DNA of 39,699 bases, taken from NCBI GenBank assembly GCA_905236935.1, contig CAJOQL010000060.1, positions 1 through 39,699 of the forward strand, in the 5' to 3' direction. A model generated the notes under the pieces. The model saw nothing but the letters and a program-made list of their open reading frames with translations. It did not search any database and was not told the DNA's origin. Numbering within the stretch: the stretch's first letter is position 1; every line of letters starts with the position of its first letter. A program made the translations under genes and the position numbers. This document shows positions 1-9,088 of the stretch, in pieces. Source of the DNA: an uncultured Bacilli bacterium. GTDB taxonomy: Bacteria > Bacillota_I > Bacilli_A > RF39 > UBA660.

Positions 1-1
1 A

Positions 2-475
2 ATAGTATTAAAATTAAAATATGAACTAGAACAAAACGGTGCAACAGTATTATTAACAAGAGAAAACGAAAATGATTTAAGTAATCCTAAAGCATTATAT
101 CGTAAAAAAAGTGATTTTGATAATCGCATAAAATTAATAAATAACTCTAATGCTGATATGTACTTATCTATTCACCAAAACATATATCAAAATGAAAAAT
201 ACTATGGACCTCAAGTTTTTTATTATCCTAAAAAAGAAAAAAATGAATTAATTGCAACAAATTTGCAAGAAGAATTAAACAAATTTGCTAAAACAAATAG
301 AAAAATAAAAATTATAACAGGTACATATATGTACAATAAATTAAATATCCCAGGAGTATTAATTGAATGTGGTTTTTTATCAAATAATAAAGAAAGAACA
401 AATTTAACTACTAAAGAATATCAAGATAATTTAGTTAAAACAATTAAAAATGGAATTATTAGATTTTTTTCATAA
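2..475 (+). CDS. N-acetylmuramoyl-L-alanine amidase (Amidase_3), 5' truncated
   Basis: This is the C-terminal part of a zinc amidase that cleaves the bond between N-acetylmuramic acid and L-alanine in peptidoglycan. The frame is open from base 2, so the gene begins outside the window and about 158 residues are visible. The Amidase_3 signatures present are a strand ending in VLLTRE, the motif SIHQN containing a zinc-binding His, and the catalytic Glu in VLIECGFLSN. It ends directly after the amidase domain with no LysM or SH3 repeat, which resembles CwlD-type enzymes. The N-terminal AGHGG motif and any signal peptide are outside the window. No clear terminator follows. The family is confident; the specific role (CwlD or other) is inference. 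Confidence 0.9.
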   Translation: MVLKLKYELEQNGATVLLTRENENDLSNPKALYRKKSDFDNRIKLINNSNADMYLSIHQNIYQNEKYYGPQVFYYPKKEKNELIATNLQEELNKFAKTNRKIKIITGTYMYNKLNIPGVLIECGFLSNNKERTNLTTKEYQDNLVKTIKNGIIRFFS

Positions 476-514
476 TTTTTTCATAAAATAACGATATGCT
501 TTAAAAGCAATATG

Positions 515-523
515 TGATATAAT
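515..523 (+). promoter_or_regulatory. Extended -10 promoter for the Abi_2-HtrA pair
   Basis: TGATATAAT is a perfect extended -10 (TG, one base, TATAAT). No convincing -35 lies 16-18 bases upstream. It sits about 21 bases before the translation start, giving a very short leader. Confidence 0.6.
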
Positions 524-543
524 TTAATAATAGGTGGATGGCT

Positions 544-1476
544 ATGATGAAGGCAAAAGTTTTTAAAACAATTGACGAACAGATATCAATACTTCAAGAA
601 AAAGGACTTATTATAGATGATATTAATTTTGCACAAGATATATTAATAAGAGAAAACTACTTTTTTATAAGTGGTTACCGTCATCCTTTTTTAAGAACAA
701 GAAACGATCGATACTTTTTACCAAATACTAATTTTGCTGAATTATACGCCTTATTCCATTTTGATCGCCAAATAAGAAATATTATTTTTAAAAATCTATT
801 AATAGTTGAAAATAATATGAAAAGTATTTTCTCTTATCAATTATCTAAAAAATATGGTATCAAAGAAAAAGACTATTTAAGGGCATCAAACTTTACTAGC
901 AATCCTGAAAAGCAAAGACAAATTAATGATTTAATTAGAAAGATGAAAAGACAAATAAAAGTAAATGGCTCTCAGCATTCAGCAACAAGCCACTATATAA
1001 ATAATTATGGATATATTCCTTTGTGGGTTGTTGTAAAAGTACTATCTTTTGGTATTGTTAGTGAACTTTATAGTGTTATGAAAAGAGAGGATCAAGAGGA
1101 GATAGCAAGTGTATATAATGTTGCACCAGAAAATTTAATAACCTATTTACCAATACTAGCAAATTATCGTAATCTATGTGCTCACGAGGATATTTTATAT
1201 GAGCATCGCAATCAAAAATCAATAAAAGATACTAGGTACCATGCGGCATTAGAAATAGCAATGCTTGATGGAGAATACATTTATGGTAAAGATGATTTAT
1301 TTGCTTTGTTTATAATTTTAAAATATTTACTAAGAAAAGATGAATTTAGATTACTACTTAGTGAATTTAGTTATGAGCTTGATATACTTGCTGGTAAATT
1401 AAAAGTAATAAGAATAAATAAAATAATGGATATTATGGGATTCCCAGTAAATTTTAAAGAATTATTATTTGATTAG
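544..1476 (+). CDS. Abi_2 family (AbiD/AbiF-like) HEPN protein
   Basis: A member of the Abi_2 family of abortive-infection-like proteins, whose C-terminal half is a HEPN fold often acting as an RNase. Family features are the opening (KTIDEQISILQEKGLIIDD), the SGYRHPFL motif, the FDRQIRNII helix and a closing RNLCAH motif, which is the HEPN Rx4-6H signature (Arg about 209, His about 214 here). The length of 310 residues is normal. The in-frame ATG at 538 directly abuts the ribosome-binding site AGGTGG (532-537), so the ATG at 544 (or 547), 6-9 bases downstream, is the better start. The HtrA gene follows 8 bases later and is probably co-transcribed. Defence or toxin activity is inferred from the family; no antitoxin-like partner is adjacent. 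Confidence 0.9.
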   Translation: MMKAKVFKTIDEQISILQEKGLIIDDINFAQDILIRENYFFISGYRHPFLRTRNDRYFLPNTNFAELYALFHFDRQIRNIIFKNLLIVENNMKSIFSYQLSKKYGIKEKDYLRASNFTSNPEKQRQINDLIRKMKRQIKVNGSQHSATSHYINNYGYIPLWVVVKVLSFGIVSELYSVMKREDQEEIASVYNVAPENLITYLPILANYRNLCAHEDILYEHRNQKSIKDTRYHAALEIAMLDGEYIYGKDDLFALFIILKYLLRKDEFRLLLSEFSYELDILAGKLKVIRINKIMDIMGFPVNFKELLFD

Positions 1477-1484
1477 GAGGAAAA

Positions 1485-2585
1485 ATGAGTAAAAGTAATA
1501 AAATATTAGTTTATGTTTTCTGTTTTATAATAGTACTTCTACTTGGAGCAGGAAGCATGTATTATTTAGTAACAGAAAAAGGTTTATTTAGTCAAACAGT
1601 TATTAATAAATTAGAAAAAGAAGTAACTGTTAATGAAAATGGAATTGCAGATGCAGTTGAAAAACTATATGATGCAGTTGTAGTTGTTGGTTCTTATAAA
1701 AAAGGCATTTTAACAAGCACTGGAACTGGTTTTGTCTATAAAGTTGATGGAAAAAAAGCTTATTTACTAACCAATAATCATGTTGTGTCTGGAGCTGATA
1801 ATGTAAAAGTTAAATTTACAGACAACAATACTTATGATGTAGAAGTAGTTGGTAGCGATAAATATTCTGATATAGCAGTTTTATCAATTGATAAAGATAA
1901 AACAATATCTATAGCAGAAACAGGTTCTTCAACTAGTGCAAGACTTGGAGATACTTTATTTACCATAGGAGCACCACTTGATTCTGAAAGTTATTCATGG
2001 ACTGTTACCAGAGGAATTTTAAGTGGCAAAGACCGTCTAGTTGAAGTTAATACTTCTGATACTTCATATGATGACTGGGTAATGAGAGTTTTACAAACTG
2101 ATGCTGCTATTAATTCAGGAAATTCAGGTGGACCAATCGCTAACTCAAATGGCCAAGTTATCGGAATCACTAATATGAAACTAGCAAGTACAGGTATTGA
2201 AGGAATGGGATTTGCTATTCCAATTGAAGATGCCATTGATTATGGAGATAGACTAATCAAAGGTGGCAAAATTGAAAGACCACTTTTAGGAGTAGGAACT
2301 CTAAATGTTTCAGATACTAAAGCTATGTATCAATATGGATTTAGTTTAGACAAATCAATTACTGAAGGAGCAGTCATTGGTCAAGTGCAAAAAGGAAGCC
2401 CTGCTGATAAAGCTGAACTTAAACAAGGCGATGTCATAACTAAATTAGATGAATATAAAATTACTAATACTTCATACTTAAAATACTATTTATATAAATA
2501 TAAAGTAGGAGATACTATTAATATTACTTATATTCGTAATGGTAAAGAACAATCTGCAAAAATAAAACTAACTAAAACCGCTTAA
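1485..2585 (+). CDS. htrA: HtrA/DegP-like membrane-anchored serine protease with PDZ domain
   Basis: A 366-residue trypsin-like protease that degrades or refolds damaged proteins outside the membrane. One N-terminal hydrophobic segment (about residues 8-28) is a signal anchor. The protease domain has the full triad: His99 in TNNHVV, Asp129 in SDIAVL and Ser214 in GNSGGP. A single PDZ domain covers about residues 265-365 (GVGTLNV, then KGSPADKAELKQGDVI). The ribosome-binding site AGGAGG lies 5 bases before the ATG. It follows the Abi_2 gene by 8 bases and ends in a terminator that overlaps its stop codon. Length and architecture match HtrA/DegP of Gram-positive bacteria. The orthology is solid, but which htrA-type paralogue it is cannot be told. 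Confidence 0.94.
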   Translation: MSKSNKILVYVFCFIIVLLLGAGSMYYLVTEKGLFSQTVINKLEKEVTVNENGIADAVEKLYDAVVVVGSYKKGILTSTGTGFVYKVDGKKAYLLTNNHVVSGADNVKVKFTDNNTYDVEVVGSDKYSDIAVLSIDKDKTISIAETGSSTSARLGDTLFTIGAPLDSESYSWTVTRGILSGKDRLVEVNTSDTSYDDWVMRVLQTDAAINSGNSGGPIANSNGQVIGITNMKLASTGIEGMGFAIPIEDAIDYGDRLIKGGKIERPLLGVGTLNVSDTKAMYQYGFSLDKSITEGAVIGQVQKGSPADKAELKQGDVITKLDEYKITNTSYLKYYLYKYKVGDTINITYIRNGKEQSAKIKLTKTA

Positions 2586-2616
2586 AATCTATAGTTAATT
2601 CTATAGATTTTTATTT
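2584..2616 (+). terminator. Rho-independent terminator after htrA
   Basis: A perfect 11-bp stem (2584-2594 with 2601-2611) around a 6-base loop, followed by T-rich sequence. It begins inside the htrA stop codon. Confidence 0.85.
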
Positions 2617-2729
2617 GATATTTATTTACAAAAAAATTATTATTACTATTTTTTAAATAATAAACTTTTCAAAATAAAAAATGTATCAGTAAATAGTATG
2701 TAAATAGACTTTTTTCTTCTATCTCATTT

Positions 2730-2738
2730 TGCTATAAT
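2730..2738 (+). promoter_or_regulatory. Extended -10 promoter for the ATP-grasp gene
   Basis: TGCTATAAT is a perfect extended -10, about 24 bases before the start codon. Upstream sequence is T-rich and lacks a good -35. Confidence 0.6.
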
Positions 2739-2761
2739 TATATTAATGAAATGAGGGTACC

Positions 2762-3760
2762 ATGGGATTATTAAAATTTGCAATTAATGGTAATTACAAG
2801 AATTATTATAAGCAGTTAAAAGAACTATCAAAAAATAACCATAAAAGTCCTTTTATTATGTTTATAGATACAGCCTTTTCTTGTTTAATATGCAAAAGTG
2901 GCTTGCAAGATTATTTGAATTATAAATTTTATGATAAATCATGGAAAGAAAGAAAAGAATATGCTACTATTGGCTATCAACATGAATTTTATAAATTAGC
3001 AGCTCACTGGGATTATGCACCATTCTTTTCAAATAAAGTAAATTTTCATAAGAATTTTAAAAAATTTGTTAAAAGAAAATGTATAACTTATGAAGATGGT
3101 TATGAAAAAGTTGAAAAATTTATTAATGAGCATGATTCCGTCATAAGAAAACCAATTAATGGTTTAGGTGGTGCTAATGTTGAAAAAATTGAAACAAAAG
3201 ATATCGATAATATTAAAAACTTTTATGAAAAACTAAAAGAAGATAACTGCTTTTTAGAAGAAGAAGTTATCCAAAACAAAGACTGGGCAAAATTAAATCC
3301 TAAAAGTTTAAATACCGTAAGAGTAGTAACTTATGCCTTAAATGGTAAATCAAAAGTATTATTTGCCGTAGCTCGTATCGGCTCTGGAAAGTCAATTGTA
3401 GACAATTTTCATCAAGGCGGAGTAGGAGTTAAAGTTAATACTGAAATTGGATGCCTTGAAGGCATGGCAATTGATAAAGCTAATAATGAAAGTGAATATA
3501 CTAATGTAACTAATGTTAAAGTTGATGGTTTTAAAATACCTTATTGGGATGAAATAGTTAAAATGACATGCGAGGCTGCCTTAGTTAATGAAAATGTCAA
3601 TATAGTTGGTTGGGATGTCGGAATAGGTGAAAATGGTCCAGTAATAATTGAAGGCAATCGTGGTCCTGGTATGGATATTATTCAAGTTCTTTACAAAAGA
3701 GGAGTAAAACCAGATTTAGAAGCAATTAAAAAAGAAATTCTATCATACAAAAATGAATAA
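2762..3760 (+). CDS. ATP-grasp enzyme of the sugar-transfer-associated type (ATPgrasp_ST-like)
   Basis: A 332-residue protein with an ATP-grasp fold, a family that uses ATP to join a carboxylate to an amine or other nucleophile through an acyl-phosphate. Visible features are VIRKPINGLGGANV (nucleotide-binding strand and glycine loop), FLEEEVIQN, SLNTVRVVTY, and the metal-binding C-terminal part WDVGIGENGPVIIEGN ending in RGPGMDIIQ. These match the ATPgrasp_ST group, often found near polysaccharide genes. There is no signal peptide, so it is cytoplasmic. A ribosome-binding site GAGGG lies just upstream of the ATG. The next gene follows after 17 bases. The substrate is unknown and no glycosyltransferase is adjacent, so a role in surface-polymer modification is inference. 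Confidence 0.85.
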   Translation: MGLLKFAINGNYKNYYKQLKELSKNNHKSPFIMFIDTAFSCLICKSGLQDYLNYKFYDKSWKERKEYATIGYQHEFYKLAAHWDYAPFFSNKVNFHKNFKKFVKRKCITYEDGYEKVEKFINEHDSVIRKPINGLGGANVEKIETKDIDNIKNFYEKLKEDNCFLEEEVIQNKDWAKLNPKSLNTVRVVTYALNGKSKVLFAVARIGSGKSIVDNFHQGGVGVKVNTEIGCLEGMAIDKANNESEYTNVTNVKVDGFKIPYWDEIVKMTCEAALVNENVNIVGWDVGIGENGPVIIEGNRGPGMDIIQVLYKRGVKPDLEAIKKEILSYKNE

Positions 3761-3777
3761 AAAGGAGAGAAGCTTAA

Positions 3778-4200
3778 ATGAAAGAATTCAATATAGAAGC
3801 AAGAATCCAAGTAGAAAATAAATTAAAAAAGATGCAAAGCTATCTTGATACTTATAATAAAGTTGAAAGAGAAATAAACAACAATCCTAATTTAAATCAA
3901 AATAATATTTTAGAAAAAATTAGAGTTTTAAGAATTCATAAAGCTAATGAAGCTTATTCTATTATCAAAAAATATGGTTGGCTTAGCAAGAGCGATATTA
4001 GTGCAAAATCTTACGAAACAATATTTAATTCTATACTAAATGGTGATATAAGCACTTTAATATTACTTACACCTTATTTAAATAAAGCTCTACTATTAAA
4101 GAAAATTAGTGAAGCAGAATTTAATATGGTATTAGAAAAAATTAATAGTTTAGCTACTACTAATAATCCATCAAAAAAAGAAGTAAAGGCTTTAAAATAA
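3778..4200 (+). CDS. Hypothetical protein, 140 residues
   Basis: I do not recognise this protein. It is predicted to be soluble and mostly helical, charged, without cysteines, signal peptide or membrane segment. The start is supported by AAAAGGAGAG 5-14 bases upstream of the ATG. It lies 17 bases after the ATP-grasp gene on the same strand, so the two are probably co-transcribed and stop at the terminator overlapping its 3' end. Lysine-rich ends and a helix-rich core would suit a small binding or adaptor protein, but nothing in the sequence shows a function. Confidence 0.75.
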   Translation: MKEFNIEARIQVENKLKKMQSYLDTYNKVEREINNNPNLNQNNILEKIRVLRIHKANEAYSIIKKYGWLSKSDISAKSYETIFNSILNGDISTLILLTPYLNKALLLKKISEAEFNMVLEKINSLATTNNPSKKEVKALK

Positions 4201-4211
4201 GCCTATTTTTT
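4187..4211 (+). terminator. Terminator overlapping the end of the 140-residue gene
   Basis: Stem AGGCTT/AAGCCT (4187-4192 with 4199-4204), 6-base loop, then a T run. It overlaps the stop codon and separates the ATP-grasp unit from ychF. Confidence 0.75.
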
Positions 4212-4219
4212 GATATACT
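4211..4219 (+). promoter_or_regulatory. Extended -10 promoter for ychF
   Basis: TGATATACT is an extended -10 immediately after the T run of the preceding terminator. The expected transcript start near 4226 leaves about 18 bases of leader. Confidence 0.6.
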
Positions 4220-4243
4220 AACACCTGAAAGAACGTGATATTT

Positions 4244-5341
4244 ATGTTAAAAGCCGGAATTGTAGGATTACCTAATGTAGGAAAAAGTACTCTATTTAAT
4301 GCAATTACTAAAAAAAATATATTAGCAGCCAACTATCCTTTTGCTACTATTGACCCAAATGTTGGAGTAGTTACAGTACCAGATACAAGATTAGATTATT
4401 TAAGTAATTTATATTTACCAGAAAGAACAATATATACTACTTATGAATTTACTGATATAGCTGGACTTGTAAAAGGAGCAAGTAATGGAGAAGGTCTTGG
4501 TAATAAATTTTTAAGTCATATCAGAGAAGTTGATGCTATTGTTGAAGTAGTAAGATGTTTTGAAAGTTCAGATATTATCCATGTTGAAGGTAATGTTGAT
4601 CCTATAAGAGATATAGAGATAATAAATTTAGAACTTGCTATGAGTGATTTAGAACAAATTCAAAATAGAATTAATAAAATTGGAAAAAAAGCAAGCATGA
4701 CTAAAGACAAAGGTGAACTTCTTGAAATCAATACCTTAAAAAAATGTGAAGATGCTCTACTTCAAAATATTCCTTTAAGAAGACTAGAATTTGATAAAGA
4801 TGAATTATTAATATTAAAACCTTTTTGCTTAATCACTTTAAAACCTATCATTTACATGGCAAATGTTAATGAAGATGATGCCATAATTGGTCATAATGAA
4901 TACACTAAAAAAGTATCAGAATATGCCGAAAAAGAAAATGCTTCTGTAGTTGTTGTCTGTGCTAAAATGGAATCTGAATTATCTGAAATGGAAGATTCTG
5001 TTAAAGATACATTCTTAAAAGAAATGGGAATTTCTAATAGTGGGCTTGATAAACTAATTTTTGCAACTTATAACTTACTTGGCCTTCAAACTTTCTTTAC
5101 ATCTGGTAAAGACGAATGTAGGGCATGGACTTTTAAAAAAGGAATGAAAGCCCCAGAATGTGCCGGAATTATTCATAGTGATTTTCAAAGAGGATTTATT
5201 AAAGCCGAAGTTATGTCATTTGAAGATTTAAAAGAATTAGGTTCTGAGATAAAAGTAAAAGAAGCTGGCCGTATGCGTTTAGAAGGAAAAGACTATTTAA
5301 TGCAAGATGGCGATATTTGTTACTTTAGATTTAATGTTTAA
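4244..5341 (+). CDS. ychF: YchF/Obg-like ribosome-associated ATPase
   Basis: A 365-residue P-loop protein of the Obg superfamily that binds ribosomes and prefers ATP to GTP. From the ATG at 4244 it starts MLKAGIVGLPNVGKST, putting the P-loop at residues 8-16, as in family members. The G4 position reads NVNE instead of NKxD, the known YchF change that gives ATP preference. The C-terminal TGS-like domain is present (TFFTSGKDECRAWTF to DGDICYFRFNV). An in-frame GTG at 4235 is less likely: the upstream promoter leaves little leader, and GTGAT at 4235-4239 itself resembles a ribosome-binding site. In Bacillus subtilis ychF (yyaF) lies near soj/spo0J and the origin; here parA/parB are about 8 kb away. 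Confidence 0.96.
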   Translation: MLKAGIVGLPNVGKSTLFNAITKKNILAANYPFATIDPNVGVVTVPDTRLDYLSNLYLPERTIYTTYEFTDIAGLVKGASNGEGLGNKFLSHIREVDAIVEVVRCFESSDIIHVEGNVDPIRDIEIINLELAMSDLEQIQNRINKIGKKASMTKDKGELLEINTLKKCEDALLQNIPLRRLEFDKDELLILKPFCLITLKPIIYMANVNEDDAIIGHNEYTKKVSEYAEKENASVVVVCAKMESELSEMEDSVKDTFLKEMGISNSGLDKLIFATYNLLGLQTFFTSGKDECRAWTFKKGMKAPECAGIIHSDFQRGFIKAEVMSFEDLKELGSEIKVKEAGRMRLEGKDYLMQDGDICYFRFNV

Positions 5342-5369
5342 ACTCAAGAAAATTATACACTTGAGTTTT
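5340..5369 (+). terminator. Terminator after ychF
   Basis: Stem AAACTCAAG/CTTGAGTTT (5340-5348 with 5360-5368) with an 11-base loop and a short T run. It overlaps the ychF stop codon. The flanking A and T runs could also allow function on the reverse strand. Confidence 0.75.
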
Positions 5370-5387
5370 AATAATAATGATTAATTC

Positions 5388-5416
5388 TTGCTTAATAATT
5401 AATAATAGAGTAAGAT
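5388..5416 (+). promoter_or_regulatory. Sigma-A-type promoter of the 5.4-9.1 kb unit
   Basis: TTGCTT, a 17-base spacer, then TAAGAT. It is reasonably placed 25 bases before the first start codon and would serve the small gene, tilS and ftsH. Confidence 0.45.
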
Positions 5417-5441
5417 ATGTCTATGAATTGGAGTGTTATAT

Positions 5442-5795
5442 ATGTTAGATAATTATAAATTTATAAAAACAGCCCTAAAAAAAGGAATAACTAGAGAAGA
5501 TTTAAATAATGATACCATAAAAGCAGTAACATCTTTAAAAGACTTAGAGCTTATTTGTTTATGTGCTAAAACTCTTGACCCAAGTGATATAAATAATTTG
5601 CAGTTATTAATTAATTCTGCTTACATAAATGCTAATAAATATAATTTAGAATGGTTAGATTATTTCATAAGTATTATTGAAAAGAAAAACACTTATATTA
5701 AATCATTATTTTCAACTGATATAGAAAATTTAAAGGCAAAAAAGAATTCTTTAGAAACTTATCTTTTACATAGAGAAAGCTCTGTAGGCTTATAA
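5442..5795 (+). CDS. Hypothetical protein, 117 residues, upstream of tilS
   Basis: I do not recognise this protein. It is soluble and helix-rich, with no signal peptide or membrane segment, and has paired short helices (LKDLELICLCAKTLD, NLQLLINSAYINANKYN) that could form a helical-repeat fold. The ATG at 5442 is preferred over the in-frame GTG at 5433 because GGAG at 5430-5433 lies 8 bases before the ATG. tilS begins 7 bases after its stop without a strong ribosome-binding site of its own, so tilS translation may be coupled to this gene. Function unknown. Confidence 0.75.
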   Translation: MLDNYKFIKTALKKGITREDLNNDTIKAVTSLKDLELICLCAKTLDPSDINNLQLLINSAYINANKYNLEWLDYFISIIEKKNTYIKSLFSTDIENLKAKKNSLETYLLHRESSVGL

Positions 5796-5802
5796 TAATA
5801 AA

Positions 5803-7128
5803 ATGAATGAAATAATTGAATTTATTAATTCTCTTGATATTTATGAAAATGACAATATCGTTTTAGCTTGTTCTTATGGCCCTGATTCAATGTGCCTTTT
5901 AGATATCTTAAGAAAACTAAAATTAAATCTAATCATAGCTCATGTTAATCATAACTTTCGTAAAGAATCTAAAGAAGAATACCAGGCTTTAGAAAAATAT
6001 TGTAAGGAAAGAAATCTAATATTCGAAGGTACTACATTAACTGATAAAGTAACTGGTAATCAAGAAGAATTTTATCGTAATTTTAGATATGATTTTTTTA
6101 AAAAGATTATAGAGAAATATAATGCTAAATATCTATTTACTGCTCATCATGGCGATGATTTAATTGAAACAATTCTAATGCGCTTATCTAGAGGATCATC
6201 ACTTAAAGGATATGCTGGCTTTAATAAAATAACTAAAACAAAAAATTATATTTTAGTAAGACCATTAATATATATTACGAAAGAAGAAATATTAAATTAT
6301 GTAAAAAGCAATAATATTCCTTATGCAACCGATTACACTAATAGTGATAATAATTATACTAGAAATAAATATCGTAATAGTATTTTACCAATTCTAAAAG
6401 AAATAAATCCTCAAATTCACAAAAAATTCATAAAATTTAGTAATACTATAAATGAATATAATGATTATGTAGAAACAGAAACAGCAAACCTCTACAGTAC
6501 ATTATATAAAAATAATCGTATAGATTTAAATGAATTTATATTACTTCCAAATTTAATAAAGAAAAATTTACTTAAAAAAATCTTATTAAATATCTATGAT
6601 AATGAAATAAAAATAATAAATGATAAACATATAGAGTTAATTTTTAAACTTATTAATAATGATAAACGAAATAGTTTTATCAGTTTGCCACATAATATAG
6701 AAGTAACTAAATATTATAATATTTTAGAATTTAGTATTCACAAGAATAATTCTAACTATGATATTATATTTGAAAATGAATTATCTAAAGATAACTGGAT
6801 GATATTCAAAGTTATTAGTACTGATATAATTAAAAGTAATTATTTACTTAGATTAAATAGTAAAGAAATTAAATTTCCCCTTCATATCAGAAATAGAATA
6901 ACTGGTGATAAAATTATTCTTAAAAACGGTACCAAAAAAGTAGGAGAAATATTTAGTGAAAGCAAAATCCCTAAACAAGAAAGAAATATAATTCCATTAC
7001 TAGTAGATAATAATGATAATATTTTATGGATTCCAGGTATTAAAAAGAGTAAATTTGATAAACAAATAAAGGAAGAGTATGATATAATATTAAAGTACGT
7101 AAAAAAGGAGAAAAAAGAAAATGAATAA
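5803..7128 (+). CDS. tilS: tRNA(Ile)-lysidine synthase TilS
   Basis: TilS attaches lysine to C34 of the CAU-anticodon tRNA(Ile) using ATP, so that AUA is read as isoleucine. That is essential in a genome as AUA-rich as this one. The 441 residues match the full-length form: PP-loop domain at the N terminus, the signatures TAHHGDDLIETILMRLSRG, RPLI and RNKYRNSILP, and a C-terminal TilS domain ending about residue 430. The PP-loop reads SYGPDS (residues 24-29) where SGGxDS is usual; the Asp and second Ser are kept. It overlaps ftsH by 8 bases. The hpt gene commonly found between tilS and ftsH in Firmicutes is missing. Confidence 0.95.
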   Translation: MNEIIEFINSLDIYENDNIVLACSYGPDSMCLLDILRKLKLNLIIAHVNHNFRKESKEEYQALEKYCKERNLIFEGTTLTDKVTGNQEEFYRNFRYDFFKKIIEKYNAKYLFTAHHGDDLIETILMRLSRGSSLKGYAGFNKITKTKNYILVRPLIYITKEEILNYVKSNNIPYATDYTNSDNNYTRNKYRNSILPILKEINPQIHKKFIKFSNTINEYNDYVETETANLYSTLYKNNRIDLNEFILLPNLIKKNLLKKILLNIYDNEIKIINDKHIELIFKLINNDKRNSFISLPHNIEVTKYYNILEFSIHKNNSNYDIIFENELSKDNWMIFKVISTDIIKSNYLLRLNSKEIKFPLHIRNRITGDKIILKNGTKKVGEIFSESKIPKQERNIIPLLVDNNDNILWIPGIKKSKFDKQIKEEYDIILKYVKKEKKENE

Positions 7129-9055
7129 GAAAAACGATTTTAAACAAAGTATTCCTTATGTATTTTTATTTCTTATAATTATCGGAACAGTTATATTCTT
7201 TAATTTTTCTAGATATAAAGTAAATGAATTTACATATGATAAGCTAATTAGCGAACTATCTAAAAATAGTGTTAAAGAAATCACAATAACACCTAAAAAT
7301 AGTAGTGGAGTATATTATATTACTGGTAAGCTTAATGACTATAAAGATACAGAAAGTTTTAAAGTAAATGTTCCTCTATCTGAAACAGTATTAGAAAGAG
7401 TAATGAAATATACTGATGATACTGGAATTAAAGTTTATACTAACGTTAATCCAGAAAATAGTAGTATAGTTGCTATATTGATAAATGTTGTTCCTACATT
7501 ATTATTAATTGGAGCAATGTTATTTATCTTAACTAAAATTAGTGGAACTAATAAAAATAGTATTGATTTTGGAAGAAGTAAAGCTAAATTATCTCAAGAA
7601 GCAGAAGCACATTTTAGTGATGTTGCTGGTTTAGTTGAAGAAAAAGAAGAAGTTAGTGAACTTATTGACTTTTTAAAAAATCCTAAAAAATTTCAAAAAT
7701 TAGGCGCTAGAATTCCTAAAGGTGTTTTATTAGTAGGGCCTCCAGGAACAGGTAAAACCTTACTTGCTAAAGCAGTTGCTGGTGAAGCAAATGTACCATT
7801 TTATTATATTAGTGGATCTGACTTTGTAGAATTATTCGTAGGTGTTGGTGCATCTCGCGTTCGTGATATGTTTAAACAAGCAAAACAAAGTGCACCATGC
7901 TTAATATTTATTGATGAAATAGATGCAGTTGGTCGCCAAAGAGGTACTGGCCTTGGTGGTGGTCATGATGAAAGAGAACAAACTCTTAACCAATTACTTA
8001 CTGAAATGGATGGATTTGGTGCAAATGAAGGAATTATTATTATAGCTGCAACTAATAGACCAGATGTATTAGACCCAGCTCTTTTAAGACCAGGAAGATT
8101 TGATAGACAAGTTACAGTAAGTCTTCCAGACCAAAAAGAAAGAAAAGCAATTTTAGAAGTTCACGCTCGTAATAAAACATTTGATAAAACTGTAAGTTTA
8201 GAAAACTTATCAAAAAGAACTCCAGGCTTTAGTGGAGCAGACTTAGAAAATTTACTTAATGAAGCAGCTCTTCTAGCAGTCAGAAGAAATAAAAATTCAA
8301 TTGGTATGGGTGAAATAGATGAAGCTACTGATAGAGTATTAATGGGTCCAGCTAAAGTTAGTAGAACTATTAATGCTGAAGAAAAACGTTTAGTATCAAT
8401 TCATGAATCTGGACACGCAGTTATTGGTTTAAAATTAAAAGATGCTGATGAAGTTCATAAAATAACTATAATCCCAAGAGGAGTAGCTGGTGGATACACC
8501 ATGATGCTTCCTAAAGAAGAAAAAATATCTATTGCAACTAAGACTCAATTACTCGCACAAATTACTGGATTACTTGGAGGTAGAGTGGCTGAAGAGTTAT
8601 ACTTTGGTGAAATTACAACTGGTGCATCTGATGACTTTAAAAAAGCCACAAAAATTGCTAGAGCAATGGTAACTACTTATGGCATGAGTGATTTAGGACC
8701 AGTTCAACTTGAACATCCTTCAGAAAGCGTTTTCTTAGGAAGAGACTATAATAGTAAGAGTCAAAACTTCAGTGATACTGTAGCCTTAGAAATTGATAAT
8801 GAAGTTAGAAAAATTATGGATGAATGTTATCAAAATGCAACTAAAATCTTAAAAGATAATAAAGATTTAGTGATGCTTATCGCTGATACATTAGTAGAAA
8901 GAGAAACAATTACTAAAGAAGAAATAGATGAATTAGTAGCAAATGGTAAACTTTCAACAGTAGAAGAATATGTAATTACTGATGAAGAAAATCTAAAAGA
9001 AGAAAATAAAAAAACAAATAAAAAATCTAAAAAAGAGGATTCTAACAACAATTAG
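7121..9055 (+). CDS. ftsH: ATP-dependent zinc metalloprotease FtsH
   Basis: A 644-residue membrane AAA protease that pulls out and degrades misfolded or short-lived membrane and cytosolic proteins. Two membrane segments (about residues 12-28 and 118-138) flank the extracytoplasmic domain. The AAA module has Walker A GPPGTGKT (residues 206-213), Walker [16 protein letters not shown] and the second region of homology ([17 protein letters not shown]). The zinc site HESGH is at 428-432, with the third ligand Asp in the later GASDDF stretch. The C terminus is Lys/Glu/Asn-rich. AAAAAGGAG lies 12 bases before the start, inside the tilS end, so translation is coupled to tilS. A terminator overlaps the 3' end. 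Confidence 0.98.
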   Translation: MNKKNDFKQSIPYVFLFLIIIGTVIFFNFSRYKVNEFTYDKLISELSKNSVKEITITPKNSSGVYYITGKLNDYKDTESFKVNVPLSETVLERVMKYTDDTGIKVYTNVNPENSSIVAILINVVPTLLLIGAMLFILTKISGTNKNSIDFGRSKAKLSQEAEAHFSDVAGLVEEKEEVSELIDFLKNPKKFQKLGARIPKGVLLVGPPGTGKTLLAKAVAGEANVPFYYISGSDFVELFVGVGASRVRDMFKQAKQSAPCLIFIDEIDAVGRQRGTGLGGGHDEREQTLNQLLTEMDGFGANEGIIIIAATNRPDVLDPALLRPGRFDRQVTVSLPDQKERKAILEVHARNKTFDKTVSLENLSKRTPGFSGADLENLLNEAALLAVRRNKNSIGMGEIDEATDRVLMGPAKVSRTINAEEKRLVSIHESGHAVIGLKLKDADEVHKITIIPRGVAGGYTMMLPKEEKISIATKTQLLAQITGLLGGRVAEELYFGEITTGASDDFKKATKIARAMVTTYGMSDLGPVQLEHPSESVFLGRDYNSKSQNFSDTVALEIDNEVRKIMDECYQNATKILKDNKDLVMLIADTLVERETITKEEIDELVANGKLSTVEEYVITDEENLKEENKKTNKKSKKEDSNNN

Positions 9056-9064
9056 AATCTTTTT
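9038..9064 (+). terminator. Terminator after ftsH
   Basis: Stem GATTCTAA/TTAGAATC (9038-9045 with 9052-9059), 6-base loop, then five Ts. It includes the ftsH stop codon. Confidence 0.85.
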
Positions 9065-9088
9065 ATTGCAATAAAAAATAATGAGGTA

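Noticed and set aside
1991..2236. Antisense reading frame inside htrA
   Set aside because: It lies wholly within a well-supported gene, has no ribosome-binding site and has hydrophobic, low-complexity content typical of an antisense shadow. The same applies to similar frames inside ftsH, the VWA gene, AIM24 and the YfhO-LtaS gene.
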